A DNA stretch of 64,000 bases. Origin: Acidobacteriota bacterium (lineage in GTDB: Bacteria > Acidobacteriota > Vicinamibacteria > Vicinamibacterales > CAVVIG01). This document shows positions 7,997 through 15,750 of the stretch, piece after piece. Below the pieces are notes generated by a model that saw only the letters and a list, made by a program, of their open reading frames with translations, had not been told where the DNA came from and did not search any database. Every line of letters starts with the position of its first letter. The first letter of the stretch is position 1. Location: contig QHWB01000040.1 of NCBI GenBank assembly GCA_003222395.1, positions 570,488 to 634,487 on the forward strand. Direction: 5' to 3'. The translations under genes were made by a program, and so were the position numbers.

Positions 7997-9172
7997 ATGT
8001 CCCGCATGACGCGCGTCTTCGCTCTCGTCGTTCTGGTCGTTCTCGCCGGGGCGCACTCGCTCGCGCAGCCGCGGCTCACCTTCGATTACCCGGCAATGGC
8101 GAAGCGCATCGTCCAGCAGCTCGCGCTGAAGCCCGGCGAGCGCGTGATGTCGATCGCGCATCCGGGCCTGTTCGTCGAACTGCTGCCGCATATTCGCTAC
8201 GAGGTGCTGCGCGCCGGCGGCGTCGACCTCGGCGTCGTCGAAGTGCTGGCGGAGCCGTGGCCGGAGTCGTTCGAGACGCCGGTGCTGATCAAGAGCGCAC
8301 GCGAATCGCGGTCGCTCTACAAGGCGATGTTCCGCGATGTCGATGCCGCGATCATGATGCCGGGCGCGAACACGACGCATCCGGCGTATCTCGCCATGCA
8401 GGACTGGTTGAAGGACGATTTGACGGAGCATCGCGGCCGCCGGACGATTCATTTTCACTGGCTCGAGGCCGGCAGCGCGTACCCGATTGCCGGCCAGCCG
8501 CTCCCGCCGCGCTTCGCGCTCGATGCGTTCTACCAGCGCGCGCTGCTGCAGACCGACTATCAGGCGCTCGCGGCGGCGCAGCGCAAATTCGCCGACGCGC
8601 TGCGGAGCGGCGAGGTGCACATCTCCTCGCCGCTCGGCACCGACCTTCGCTTCCGGGCCGGCGATCGGCCCGTGAACCTCCAGGACGGCGACGCCTCGCA
8701 GTCGCGGGCAGCGCGGGGGAAAGTGCTCGTCGATCACGAGATTGAATTGCCCGCGGGCGCGATACGCGTCGCGCCGATCGAGGAATCGGTCGAGGGCGTC
8801 ATCGCATTTCCGCCGTCGCAGTGGGACGGCCGTCCGGTCGACGGCCTGAGGCTGCGCTTCTCGAAGGGCCGGGTGATCGAAATCACCGCGCGGTCGGGAG
8901 CGGATGCCGTCGAGGCGGAGATGCAGAAGGCAGGCGCTTCGGGTCGCGCGTTCCGCGAGTTCGCGCTGGGGATGAACCCGCTGCTCGCCGTGCCCGAACG
9001 CCAACCGTGGATCCCGTACTACGGATACGGATCCGGCGTCGTGCGCCTGTCGCTCGGCGACAACACGGAGCTCGGCGGGAACGTTGCGGGCGGGTACGTC
9101 CGCTGGAATTTCTTCACTGACCTGACCGTGATGGTCGGCGGCACGACGTGGGTTCGCGGCGGACGCATGTAA
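7997..9172 (+). CDS. Secreted M29-type aminopeptidase-like protein
   Basis: 391 residues with a signal peptide (MSRMTRVFALVVLVVLAGAH, then SLAQ). The body follows thermophilic aminopeptidase (M29) order: an N-terminal half with LKPGERVMSIAHPGL, the VEGVIAFPP region, and the C-terminal metal-site region EFALGMNPLL, SLGDNTELGGNVAGGY and WNFFTDLTVMVGG. M29 enzymes are cobalt- or zinc-dependent and remove N-terminal residues. A secreted form is unusual. GAGG lies five bases before the ATG at 7997. The frame stays open further upstream, but that sequence is antisense to the ABC-F gene and lacks M29 features. Confidence 0.8.
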   Translation: MSRMTRVFALVVLVVLAGAHSLAQPRLTFDYPAMAKRIVQQLALKPGERVMSIAHPGLFVELLPHIRYEVLRAGGVDLGVVEVLAEPWPESFETPVLIKSARESRSLYKAMFRDVDAAIMMPGANTTHPAYLAMQDWLKDDLTEHRGRRTIHFHWLEAGSAYPIAGQPLPPRFALDAFYQRALLQTDYQALAAAQRKFADALRSGEVHISSPLGTDLRFRAGDRPVNLQDGDASQSRAARGKVLVDHEIELPAGAIRVAPIEESVEGVIAFPPSQWDGRPVDGLRLRFSKGRVIEITARSGADAVEAEMQKAGASGRAFREFALGMNPLLAVPERQPWIPYYGYGSGVVRLSLGDNTELGGNVAGGYVRWNFFTDLTVMVGGTTWVRGGRM

Positions 9173-9282
9173 TATTGCACGGAGCGCGTCCGCCTTCGCA
9201 CCGAAGGCGCTTCGGCGCGGCCCGTCCAAGCTCGGTTGAAAGAGTCGAGCGGAGGCGGCGGCCTTCAGGCGAGTGATCACAC

Positions 9283-9582
9283 ATGGAAAAACCGCTCAAG
9301 TCGGCAGTCGAGCTCGCGATGGAACGTCTGCGCAGGCAGGACGCGGACGCGGGCATCGAATCGCGTCCGCTCACCGACGCCCAGAAGGCGTCGATCGCCG
9401 AGGTGCGCAACTTCTACCACGCGAAGATGGCGCAGGCGGACGTGCTGTACCGGTCGAACGTGCGCGCCACGTTCAGTCCGGAAGAGCGCCAGCGGATCGA
9501 GACGGAATTTCGCGTCGACCGCGAGCGACTGACGAGCGAGCGCGACGCGAAGATCGAGAAGATCCGGCGCGGCGAGACATGA
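9283..9582 (+). CDS. Conserved hypothetical, charged helical protein
   Basis: 99 residues, strongly charged, with no signal peptide and no membrane segment. After residue 30 the sequence is a long predicted helix (QKASIAEVRNFYHAKMAQAD ... SPEERQRIETEFRVDRERL ... RDAKIEKIRRG), a likely coiled coil. I do not recognise the family. It stands alone, 110 bases after the M29 gene, with no obvious Shine-Dalgarno sequence. Confidence 0.6.
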   Translation: MEKPLKSAVELAMERLRRQDADAGIESRPLTDAQKASIAEVRNFYHAKMAQADVLYRSNVRATFSPEERQRIETEFRVDRERLTSERDAKIEKIRRGET

Positions 9583-9689
9583 TACGGAAATGTACTATTC
9601 GAAACCGGAGATCATCTTTGCCGATTTCGATCGCGGACGAAACGTGGCCGGCATCGGCGCGCGCCGGAGAACGATGTCGTTGAGCGCGG

Positions 9690-9985
9690 CTCCGGTCGGG
9701 CAGCGGTGGTATTGTTTGCGCGGCGCGCAGGCGCCGGGCGACAGCGGCCGGGTGGGTCCCCGCGCGACAAACGCAAGTCGCGGCCCGGTGGCGACGTTCT
9801 GTTTCTCGATCGCTATGGGCCCGTGGCGACGTTCTGTTCTCGATACGCCCGAGCGCAACAGCGCGAACGCGTTAGCACGTGACGGTATGGGCCCGTGGCG
9901 ACGTTCTGTTCTAGATACGCGCGAGGGCTACGGCCCGAGCGCGTGTGCGCGTGGGGGTGGGGCCCCACGCGATTAAGAGAGGTCG
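9690..9985 (+). repeat. Family A intergenic element, copy a, with repeated left halves
   Basis: The sequence between the 9283 gene and the metallothionein-like gene belongs to a repeat found at four other places in the window (14996-15151, 49518-49740, 49771-49893, 55763-56012). GTGGCGACGTTCTGT occurs at 9788, 9823 and 9895. A longer unit starting TATGGGCCCGTGGCGACG occurs at 9814 and 9886, a 72-base period. The right end, GGGGCCCCACGCGATTAAG, is at 9960-9978, 11 bases before the next start codon. The stretch 9583-9690 holds nothing I recognise. Confidence 0.75.
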
Positions 9986-9988
9986 GCG

Positions 9989-10138
9989 ATGGCAGACAAG
10001 GTCAAATGCGCGCATCCGGCCTGCAGCTGCATGGTGGAAAAGGGCGGGCAGTACGGCAAGTACTGCAGCGAACACTGCAAGGAGAAACGCGATTCGATCG
10101 AGCTGCGATGCGAATGCCGGCACCCCGAATGCCGCTGA
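9989..10138 (+). CDS. Bacterial metallothionein-like protein (SmtA/BmtA type)
   Basis: 49 residues with 8 Cys and 3 His. The order is KCAHPACSC near the start (C7, C12, C14), YCSEHC in the middle (C26, C30) and CECRHPEC at the end (C41, C43, C48). This matches prokaryotic metallothioneins, which bind zinc or cadmium in a four-metal cluster plus a small zinc-finger-like fold (the YC-S-E-x-C part). SmtA of cyanobacteria has 9 Cys and 2 His, so one ligand may be exchanged. AGAGAGG lies 6 bases before the ATG. It is directly downstream of a family A element, which may carry its promoter. Confidence 0.85.
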   Translation: MADKVKCAHPACSCMVEKGGQYGKYCSEHCKEKRDSIELRCECRHPECR

Positions 10139-10228
10139 CTCGTGCGCGATAACGATCGGTAATCGTCATACGTTGACGCGTGGCTAAAGCCTCGCGCTCC
10201 AACCTGCTTGTCGCGCTTCAACTTCCTT

Positions 10229-11836
10229 ATGGTTGGCACGATTGCTGCTCGACTATGGGGTGTGACGCACGTCCGGCGGGCGATTTGGATTACGGTCGCG
10301 CTGAGCTCCGCGCTCGTCGTCCTCGCGGTTCTGTTCGTCGCCGCCGTTCCGCTCACCTCGAACACACTCCGTCACCGCATCGTCCGCACCCTCTCGGAAC
10401 GGCTGAACAGCGACGTCGAGCTCGGCGATTTGCACCTGCGCGTGTTCCCGCGTCTTCATGCAGACGGAGTGGCTCTTCGGATTCGGGAACATGGTCGGAC
10501 CGACGTCCCGCCGCTGATTGGCGTGAGGAATTTCACCGTCGAGGCGGATCTGCTCGGCCTGCTGCGCAAGCGCGTCGCCCACGTGCGGATCGATGGCCTC
10601 GAGATCAATATTCCGCCCGACGACGATCGCGGGAAGGTGAAGCAGGACGCGCGCGCTGCGCCGCGCAAGCCTGACGTCGATCCGTCGCACATCGAGGACG
10701 GCGTCGTCGTCGACGTGCTCGACGCGGATGGCGCGCGGCTCGTGATCATCCCGCGCAAGACCGGCAAGAAACCAAAGGTCTGGGACATCCACACCCTGCG
10801 AATGCGGAGCGTCGGCGGCGCGCAGGCGATGCCGTACGAGGCGACGCTGACCAACGGCGTGCCGCCCGGAGAGATCTTCACGTCGGGTCGATTCGGACCG
10901 TGGCAGCCCGACGCGCCGGGCACCACGCCGCTCGAGGGCAAGTTCACGTTCGATCGCGCCGACCTCAGCGTCTTCAAAGGCATCGCCGGAACGCTTGCGG
11001 CGCGCGGGACGTTCGGCGGCGCGTTGAACCGGATCGACATCCACGGCGAGACGGACACGCCTGATTTCGTCGTGAACGTCGGCGGTCACCCCTTCGATCT
11101 CCACGCGAAGTACCACACGATCGTCGACGGCACGAACGGCGACACCAGGCTGGAGCGAATCGACGCCAGCTTCCTGAACTCGTCGCTCGTCGCGTCGGGC
11201 AGCGTGCTCGATCCGCCCGGACACGAGCACGGGCGGCCCGTCTCGCTCGACGTACGAATGGACCACGCGCGCATCGAAGACGTGATGCGCATGGCCGTCA
11301 ACACGTCGCAGCCGCCGATGGTCGGCGGGCTGACGCTGACGACGAAATTCTTCCTGCCGGCCGAAGACAGGGACGTCGCGGAGCGCCTGCGACTCGACGG
11401 CCGGTTCGCGCTTGCCGGGGCGCGCTTCACCAACATCGATGTGCAGGGGAAGATCGACGAGCTCAGTCGCAGGAGCCGCGGGGAGCCGGAGCGGAAGGAT
11501 CGCGTGCTCTCGAATTTCTCGGGCCGATTCACGCTGGCTGACGGACGCTTGTCGCTGCCGGATCTGACGTTCGGCGTTCCAGGCGCGACGATTCGACTCG
11601 CGGGCGGTTATGCGCTGAAGCCGGGAACGCTCGACTTCCACGGCACGATGCTGATGGATGCGAAGATCTCGGAGATGACCACGGGGTTCAAGTCGCTGCT
11701 GCTCAAGGCGGTCGACCCGCTGTTCAACCGGAACGGCGGCGGCAGCGCGATACCGTTCACGATCACGGGGACGCGCAAGGACCCGTCCTTCGCGCTCGAT
11801 TACCACCGCGTCTTCAAGCGCGGGAATACGCCCTGA
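10229..11836 (+). CDS. AsmA-family envelope protein
   Basis: About 535 residues: one N-terminal membrane helix (WITVALSSALVVLAVLFVAA) followed by a periplasmic body. The body begins LRHRIVRTLSERLNSDVELG and later has DFHGTMLMDAKISEMTTGFK and a C-terminal SAIPFTITGTRKDPSFALD. These are hallmarks of the AsmA/TamB-like repeating beta-groove proteins proposed to carry phospholipids between the two membranes. I chose the ATG at 10229; a TTG at 10208 would add seven residues. The 3' end overlaps the convergent YgjP-like gene by 23 bases. Confidence 0.82.
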   Translation: MVGTIAARLWGVTHVRRAIWITVALSSALVVLAVLFVAAVPLTSNTLRHRIVRTLSERLNSDVELGDLHLRVFPRLHADGVALRIREHGRTDVPPLIGVRNFTVEADLLGLLRKRVAHVRIDGLEINIPPDDDRGKVKQDARAAPRKPDVDPSHIEDGVVVDVLDADGARLVIIPRKTGKKPKVWDIHTLRMRSVGGAQAMPYEATLTNGVPPGEIFTSGRFGPWQPDAPGTTPLEGKFTFDRADLSVFKGIAGTLAARGTFGGALNRIDIHGETDTPDFVVNVGGHPFDLHAKYHTIVDGTNGDTRLERIDASFLNSSLVASGSVLDPPGHEHGRPVSLDVRMDHARIEDVMRMAVNTSQPPMVGGLTLTTKFFLPAEDRDVAERLRLDGRFALAGARFTNIDVQGKIDELSRRSRGEPERKDRVLSNFSGRFTLADGRLSLPDLTFGVPGATIRLAGGYALKPGTLDFHGTMLMDAKISEMTTGFKSLLLKAVDPLFNRNGGGSAIPFTITGTRKDPSFALDYHRVFKRGNTP

Positions 11837-12380
11837 GCCAGGCTCGCGCCTCGCTGGAGGCCGGGCACGCCGCCGCCACCAGCCGCCAGAACCGCGGCGA
11901 ATGATCCATTCGCTTCAAATGCATCAACTCGTGGATCAGGACGTAGTCGCGCACCCAGTCGGGCATTCGGATGAGGCGCCAGTTCAGACAGATGTGTCCG
12001 CCGCGCGAGCACGATCCCCAGCGCCATTTCTGATTGCGCACGCTGACGCGCGTGACCGAGACGCCGTGCCGAGACGCGAGCTCCAGGAGCCGCGCCGGCA
12101 GCTCGCGTCGCGCGCGCGCGCGCAGATCCCGCAGAACGTCGGCGGGAACGTCCACCGACCGCGCGCGCTCCACGCGTTCGCGCTCCGCGCGACGCCGCTC
12201 GTTCTCGATCCATGCGCGCTCGCGCGCGGCGAACGCGGCCGCTTCCTTCCTGGACCCCCATCGCGGAATCGTCACGCGCACCATCCCATCGTCTGCGACG
12301 CGGATCACATAGCGTCGCGCGCGCGGATGGCGGACGAAGAGGATTTCTGGGGCGTCGAATGGCAGGTCGATTTGAATCAA
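11814..12380 (-). CDS. YgjP-like (DUF45) metal-dependent hydrolase
   Basis: 188 residues. The N-terminal beta part (FVRHPRARRYVIRVADDGMV, then VRVTIPR) and a charged helix precede the conserved block WRWGSCSRGGHICLNWRLI. The zinc site HELMH (150-154) and His 160 follow in HLKRMDHSPRFW. This is the UTP pyrophosphatase/YgjP family, related to minigluzincin-type peptidases. Either peptidase or nucleotide-related activity is possible. It lies four bases from the GIY-YIG gene and is probably cotranscribed with it. Confidence 0.85.
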   Translation of the reverse strand: MIQIDLPFDAPEILFVRHPRARRYVIRVADDGMVRVTIPRWGSRKEAAAFAARERAWIENERRRAERERVERARSVDVPADVLRDLRARARRELPARLLELASRHGVSVTRVSVRNQKWRWGSCSRGGHICLNWRLIRMPDWVRDYVLIHELMHLKRMDHSPRFWRLVAAACPASSEARAWLRAYSRA

Positions 12381-12772
12381 TGGCCTCCGTAGACGACGTA
12401 GCCGCGCTTGCGGAGGCTGTCGGCCAGAAAGACTTCCATCTCCTTCGCCTTCGCGTACGGCATCGGATTGAGGTGCGCGTACAGCTTCGGCACGAGCCGC
12501 TCGCCGCAGCGCTTCACGACGCGCGCGGCCTTGACGCCGTTCTTGTGATTCTCGAATCGCCGCTCGGGCGAGAGGCCCGTCATCCCGACGTAGTAGCCGG
12601 CCCTGCCATCCTTCTTCGGGTTTCGAAGATAGACGACGTAGACGTTGTGGTGATCGCTGTCTTTGCGGATGCCGGCCACGTTTCTCGACGAGCGACGCCG
12701 TTCATTATAGCTGTGGTAAATGTCGTCGATCGCTGACAACTCGTCGCAACTGGGCATCGACATCGCGGTCAT
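12377..12772 (-). CDS. GIY-YIG-like nuclease domain protein
   Basis: 131 residues from the ATG at 12772. Residues 44-49 (VYVVYL) and 60-66 (YYVGMTG) are the paired GIY and YIG strands, then SPERRFENHKNG supplies the conserved Arg and the helix, and KEMEVFLADSL the later Glu. Small stand-alone GIY-YIG proteins are endonuclease-like, but their targets are mostly unknown. Later in-frame Met codons at 12763 and 12757 are equally possible starts. Its 5' end abuts the efflux-factor remnant on the other strand. Confidence 0.75.
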   Translation of the reverse strand: MTAMSMPSCDELSAIDDIYHSYNERRRSSRNVAGIRKDSDHHNVYVVYLRNPKKDGRAGYYVGMTGLSPERRFENHKNGVKAARVVKRCGERLVPKLYAHLNPMPYAKAKEMEVFLADSLRKRGYVVYGGH

Positions 12773-12785
12773 CGTCGCGATGTTC

Positions 12786-13225
12786 CAAGTACGGCGGCCA
12801 GCAATTTCTGGACGGCGGGTCCCCTTGCGCTCGTCAACGTCTTCGACGCGGGACGGCGCCGCGCGGTCAAAGAGCAGGCGCTCGCGTCGTACGACCAGGC
12901 CGCCGCGTCGTACCGGGAATCGGTGCTGGCGGCGTTCCGCGAAGTGGAAGATCAGCTGTCGACGCTGCACGTTCTCGACGAGGAGGCCGCGATTCAGGCG
13001 AACGCCGTCGCCGCGTCGGAGCGATCGCTGACGCTCGCCAACAATCGCTATCGCGGCGGCGTGACCAGCTATTTCGAGGTGATCACCGCCCAGCAGGCGG
13101 CGCTCGCGAACGAGCGTGCAGCCGTCAACATCCTGATCCGCCGCATGAACGCGACGTTGCTGCTGCTCAAAGGGCTGGGCGGCGGCTGGAACGTGTCGAT
13201 GCTGCCGGCGATCTCCACACGGTAG
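12786..13225 (+). pseudogene. Outer-membrane efflux factor (OprM/NodT type), 3' fragment
   Basis: The frame reads ASNFWTAGPLALVNVFDAGR, then REVEDQLSTLHVLDEEA, TLANNRYRGGVTSYFEVITA and MNATLLLLKGLGGGW. This is the final third of an RND-type outer-membrane channel (last barrel strands, coiled coil and C-terminus). No start codon or signal peptide exists, because the sequence begins where the divergent GIY-YIG gene starts, so about 300 N-terminal residues are lost. A complete but different TolC-type gene lies at 17.0-18.3 kb. Confidence 0.72.
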
Positions 13226-13318
13226 CGCGAGCCTTTCAGGCGAGCGCGAGCCTTTCAGAAGAGCGCGAGCCTTTCAGGCGAGCGCGAGCCTTTCAGAAGA
13301 GCGCGAGCCTTTCAGGTG
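13224..13318. repeat. Five tandem 19-base units (family B core)
   Basis: GCGCGAGCCTTTCAG is repeated five times with an exact 19-base period, and the last four bases alternate GCGA, AAGA, GCGA, AAGA, GTGA. The core is the same as in the family B palindromes elsewhere in the window (23004, 27152, 30695, 59550). It fills the gap between the efflux-factor remnant and the alcohol dehydrogenase gene. There are no spacers of varying sequence, so it is not CRISPR. Confidence 0.9.
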
Positions 13319-13390
13319 AGCGATGCCGCGGCACGAGCCGTCAGGGCGAGCGCGTCAGTTCCCCGAGTCACGTTAGACTACCGGGACACC

Positions 13391-14377
13391 ATGCGAGCGA
13401 TGGTGCTCGAAGGCCCGGGCCCGAAGCGCCTGACGTCCGCGGATCGTGAAATTCCAATCGCGCTGCCCGGCGAAATCCGCGTCCGCGTCCGCGCGTGCGG
13501 CGTATGCCGGACCGACCTCCACCTCGTCGACGGCGACCTGCGCGACGGCGAGTTTCCGATCATTCCCGGACATGAGATTGTCGGCGTCGTCGATCAGCTC
13601 GGCGACGGAGTGACGGAGTTCGCGGTCGGCGATCGCGTGGGGATTCCATGGCTCGGCTACTCCTGCGGCGAGTGCGGGTTCTGCACGAGCGGACGCGAGA
13701 ACCTGTGTCCCGACGCGCGCTTCACCGGCTATCACATCGACGGCGGCTACGCCGACTTCACCGTCGCCGACGCGCGCTACACGTTCAAGATCCCCGACGG
13801 TTACGCCGACGCCGACGCCGCGCCGCTCCTGTGCGCCGGCCTCATCGGGTACCGCGCCTATCGAATGGCGGGCGCCGGCAGGTGTGTGGGCCTCTACGGA
13901 TTCGGCGCCGCCGCGCACTTGATCGCGCAGCTCGCCGTCTATCAGGGCAAAGAGGTGTTCGCCTTCACGTCGCCCGGAGACGACGCGGCGCAAACCTTCG
14001 CGCGATCGCTCGGCTGCGCCTGGGCGGGCGCCTCGACCGAGACGCCGCCCTCGCCAATGGACGCCGTCATCGTGTTCGCGCCGGTAGGCGCGCTTGTGCC
14101 CACGGCGCTCGCGCATCTGATGCCGGGCGGCGTCGTCGTGTGCGCCGGCATCCACATGAGCGATATCCCGTCGTTTCCATACTCGCTGCTGTGGCAGGAG
14201 CGCGTCATCCGGTCCGTCGCCAACCTCACGCGGCAGGACGCGCTCGAGTTCCTGACGATCGCGCCGAAGGTGCCGATCAAGACGCACGTCCAGTCTTACG
14301 CGATCGGCGAGGCGAACCGGGCGCTCGACGATCTGCGCGGCGGCCGCGTGACCGGCGCCGCCGTGCTGACGGTATGA
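13391..14377 (+). CDS. Zinc-dependent alcohol dehydrogenase
   Basis: 328 residues of the medium-chain dehydrogenase family. Catalytic-zinc ligands are in ACGVCRTDLHLVDGDL and PGHEIVG. The four-Cys structural zinc lobe is CGECGFCTSGRENLC. The Rossmann glycines are in VGLYGFGAAAHLIAQLA. The pattern is closest to AdhA/AdhP-type NAD-dependent alcohol dehydrogenases that oxidise primary alcohols. The ATG at 13391 starts the conserved sequence; a GTG at 13316 inside the tandem repeat would add 25 residues and is disfavoured. The stop overlaps the next gene in an ATGA junction. Confidence 0.92.
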   Translation: MRAMVLEGPGPKRLTSADREIPIALPGEIRVRVRACGVCRTDLHLVDGDLRDGEFPIIPGHEIVGVVDQLGDGVTEFAVGDRVGIPWLGYSCGECGFCTSGRENLCPDARFTGYHIDGGYADFTVADARYTFKIPDGYADADAAPLLCAGLIGYRAYRMAGAGRCVGLYGFGAAAHLIAQLAVYQGKEVFAFTSPGDDAAQTFARSLGCAWAGASTETPPSPMDAVIVFAPVGALVPTALAHLMPGGVVVCAGIHMSDIPSFPYSLLWQERVIRSVANLTRQDALEFLTIAPKVPIKTHVQSYAIGEANRALDDLRGGRVTGAAVLTV

Positions 14378-14865
14378 CGGAGGAAGAACGGCAGGTCGTC
14401 GCGCGGCTGACCGAGCTCGGCATCCCCTACACGCGGCACGAACATCCGCCGGTCGCGACGGTCGAAGAGGCGGAGCAGCACTGGACGGGCATCGACGCGA
14501 CGCATTGCAAGAATCTCTTTTTGCGGAATCAGAAGGGGAACCGCCATTACCTCGTCGTGCTGATGCATTTGAAAAAGGCGGATCTGCGGAAGGTCGCGGA
14601 TCAGATCGGCGACGGCAAGCTGAGCTTCGCCTCGCCCGAGCGGCTGATGACGCACCTCGGGTTGACGCCGGGATCGGTGTCGCCGTTCGGATTGATCAAC
14701 GATCGTGACCACTCCGTGCGTGTGGTGCTCGACCGCGATCTGAAGTCGGCGTCGCGGCTGTCGTTCCACCCCAACATCAATACGGTCACGTTCACCATTG
14801 CGGCCGCCGACTTCCAACGTTTCCTCCACGCCTGCGGCAACACCGTCCAGCACGTCACGGTTTGA
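14374..14865 (+). CDS. YbaK/ProX-type aminoacyl-tRNA deacylase
   Basis: 163 residues. The order ELGIPYTRHEHPPVATVEEA, CKNLFLRNQKGNRHYLVVL, KKADLRKVADQIG, LGLTPGSVSPFGLIND and SFHPNINTVTFTI matches the ProX/PrdX branch of the YbaK superfamily. These proteins clear mischarged Ala-tRNA(Pro) or a related tRNA in trans. The conserved lysine of the fold is in the CKNLFL strand. The start overlaps the alcohol dehydrogenase stop by four bases, so the two are translationally coupled, although no shared pathway is apparent. Confidence 0.9.
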   Translation: MTEEERQVVARLTELGIPYTRHEHPPVATVEEAEQHWTGIDATHCKNLFLRNQKGNRHYLVVLMHLKKADLRKVADQIGDGKLSFASPERLMTHLGLTPGSVSPFGLINDRDHSVRVVLDRDLKSASRLSFHPNINTVTFTIAAADFQRFLHACGNTVQHVTV

Positions 14866-14898
14866 CCAGGCATCAGAATCGGTCGACGTCCGATCCCC

Positions 14899-14931
14899 GG
14901 GTCTGACAAGGGTCGAACCGGTGTCAGACCC
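14899..14931. repeat. GGGTCTGACA inverted repeat
   Basis: GGGTCTGACA (14899-14908) and TGTCAGACCC (14922-14931) are perfect 10-base arms around a 13-base loop containing GGTCGAACCGG. It lies 34 bases after the deacylase stop. There is no T-run, so it is more likely a dispersed palindrome than a standard terminator. Confidence 0.6.
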
Positions 14932-14995
14932 GCGTCGGACGCGACAGCGCGTCGTTCGTTTTTGCCGCCTGCAATCCGAGTTGGACACCTACATC

Positions 14996-15151
14996 TGCGA
15001 CGTTCTGTTCTAGATACGCGCGCGGGCTACGGCCGCGCGCGTCAGCGCGTGACAGCCTTGAGCCGTTGCGAGGCGCGCATGCGCCGGGCAACAGCGGCGG
15101 GGGTGGATTCCCCGCCGCAGTGAATAAGTGGGGCTCCACGCGTTTAAGAGA
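14996..15151 (+). repeat. Family A intergenic element, copy b (most complete)
   Basis: This copy shows both halves once. The left half begins GCGACGTTCTGTTCTAGATA (14997) and continues through CGCGCGGGCTACGG. The right half runs from GACAGCCTTGAGCCGTTGCG (15051) through the hairpin GGCGGGGGTGGATTCCCCGCC to GGGGCTCCACGCGTTTAAG at 15130-15148. The right half is nearly identical to the reverse complement of 55763-55855. The element ends just before the 15172 gene, on the same strand. Confidence 0.8.
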
Positions 15152-15171
15152 AGTGACCTACCCTGTCACGC

Positions 15172-15735
15172 ATGCGCCGTATGCTGGCGGTCATGGCGCA
15201 CGAACCCGACGAAGTTGCGGCCGACGAATGGGTTAGCTTCCCAGGCGGAGAGCTGGAAGGCAGACGCCCCAGGGCGCTCTGTGCCGCTTGCCGCGAGGCG
15301 CTCAGGCGGGCGTCACTGCGCGGAAGCGCGGCGCCGCGCGACCAGCGGCGCGCCCGCACGCTGTGCTTCGGTTGCTACCGCGCTGAATTCGACCGGCAGA
15401 AAGCAATCGCCGCTGCCGGCGCGCTCGACACCGCGTCCGAGGCGCGGTTCCAGTTCCAGCTGCCGTTCGAGCCGCTCAATCGTCCGCGCCTGGAAATGTT
15501 GAAGGCCGACCGCGCCGCCGCGCGCAGGGCCGCGCTCGCGACGCCGGCCGGTGCGCGCGTCGACAAGCGGCGGCAGGGACAGATCGCCGCGCGCGATGCG
15601 CTGCAGCAGATCGTCGCCGAGCTCCACGCACGCCGCGTCGCCAACGCCGATTGCGATCGCGCGATCGCGTCCGCATTCCACGCCGCGGAGCTGCAGCTGC
15701 CCGATTCGTGGATTCCGTTCGTCATGTCGCGATAA
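15172..15735 (+). CDS. Conserved hypothetical with two CxxC zinc knuckles
   Basis: 187 residues. LCAACREAL (near residue 36) and LCFGCYRAEFDRQ (near 64) form a CxxC...CxxC pair that probably binds zinc. The rest is helical and Arg/Ala-rich (DRAAARRAALATPAGARVDK, then QGQIAARDALQQIVAELHAR), ending DSWIPFVMSR. I do not recognise a named family. In-frame ATG codons at 15172, 15181 and 15193 all precede the conserved part, and MAHEPDEVAA at 15193 is a realistic alternative. It lies 24 bases downstream of a family A element and 15 bases before rmuC. Confidence 0.65.
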   Translation: MRRMLAVMAHEPDEVAADEWVSFPGGELEGRRPRALCAACREALRRASLRGSAAPRDQRRARTLCFGCYRAEFDRQKAIAAAGALDTASEARFQFQLPFEPLNRPRLEMLKADRAAARRAALATPAGARVDKRRQGQIAARDALQQIVAELHARRVANADCDRAIASAFHAAELQLPDSWIPFVMSR

Positions 15736-15750
15736 ACGCATGCGATACTA

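Noticed and set aside
13224-13318. Possible CRISPR array
   Set aside because: The units are contiguous 19-base repeats without variable spacers and no cas gene is near.
13316-13390. N-terminal extension of the alcohol dehydrogenase from a GTG in the repeat
   Set aside because: The 25 extra residues derive partly from the tandem repeat and the protein family begins at the ATG at 13391.
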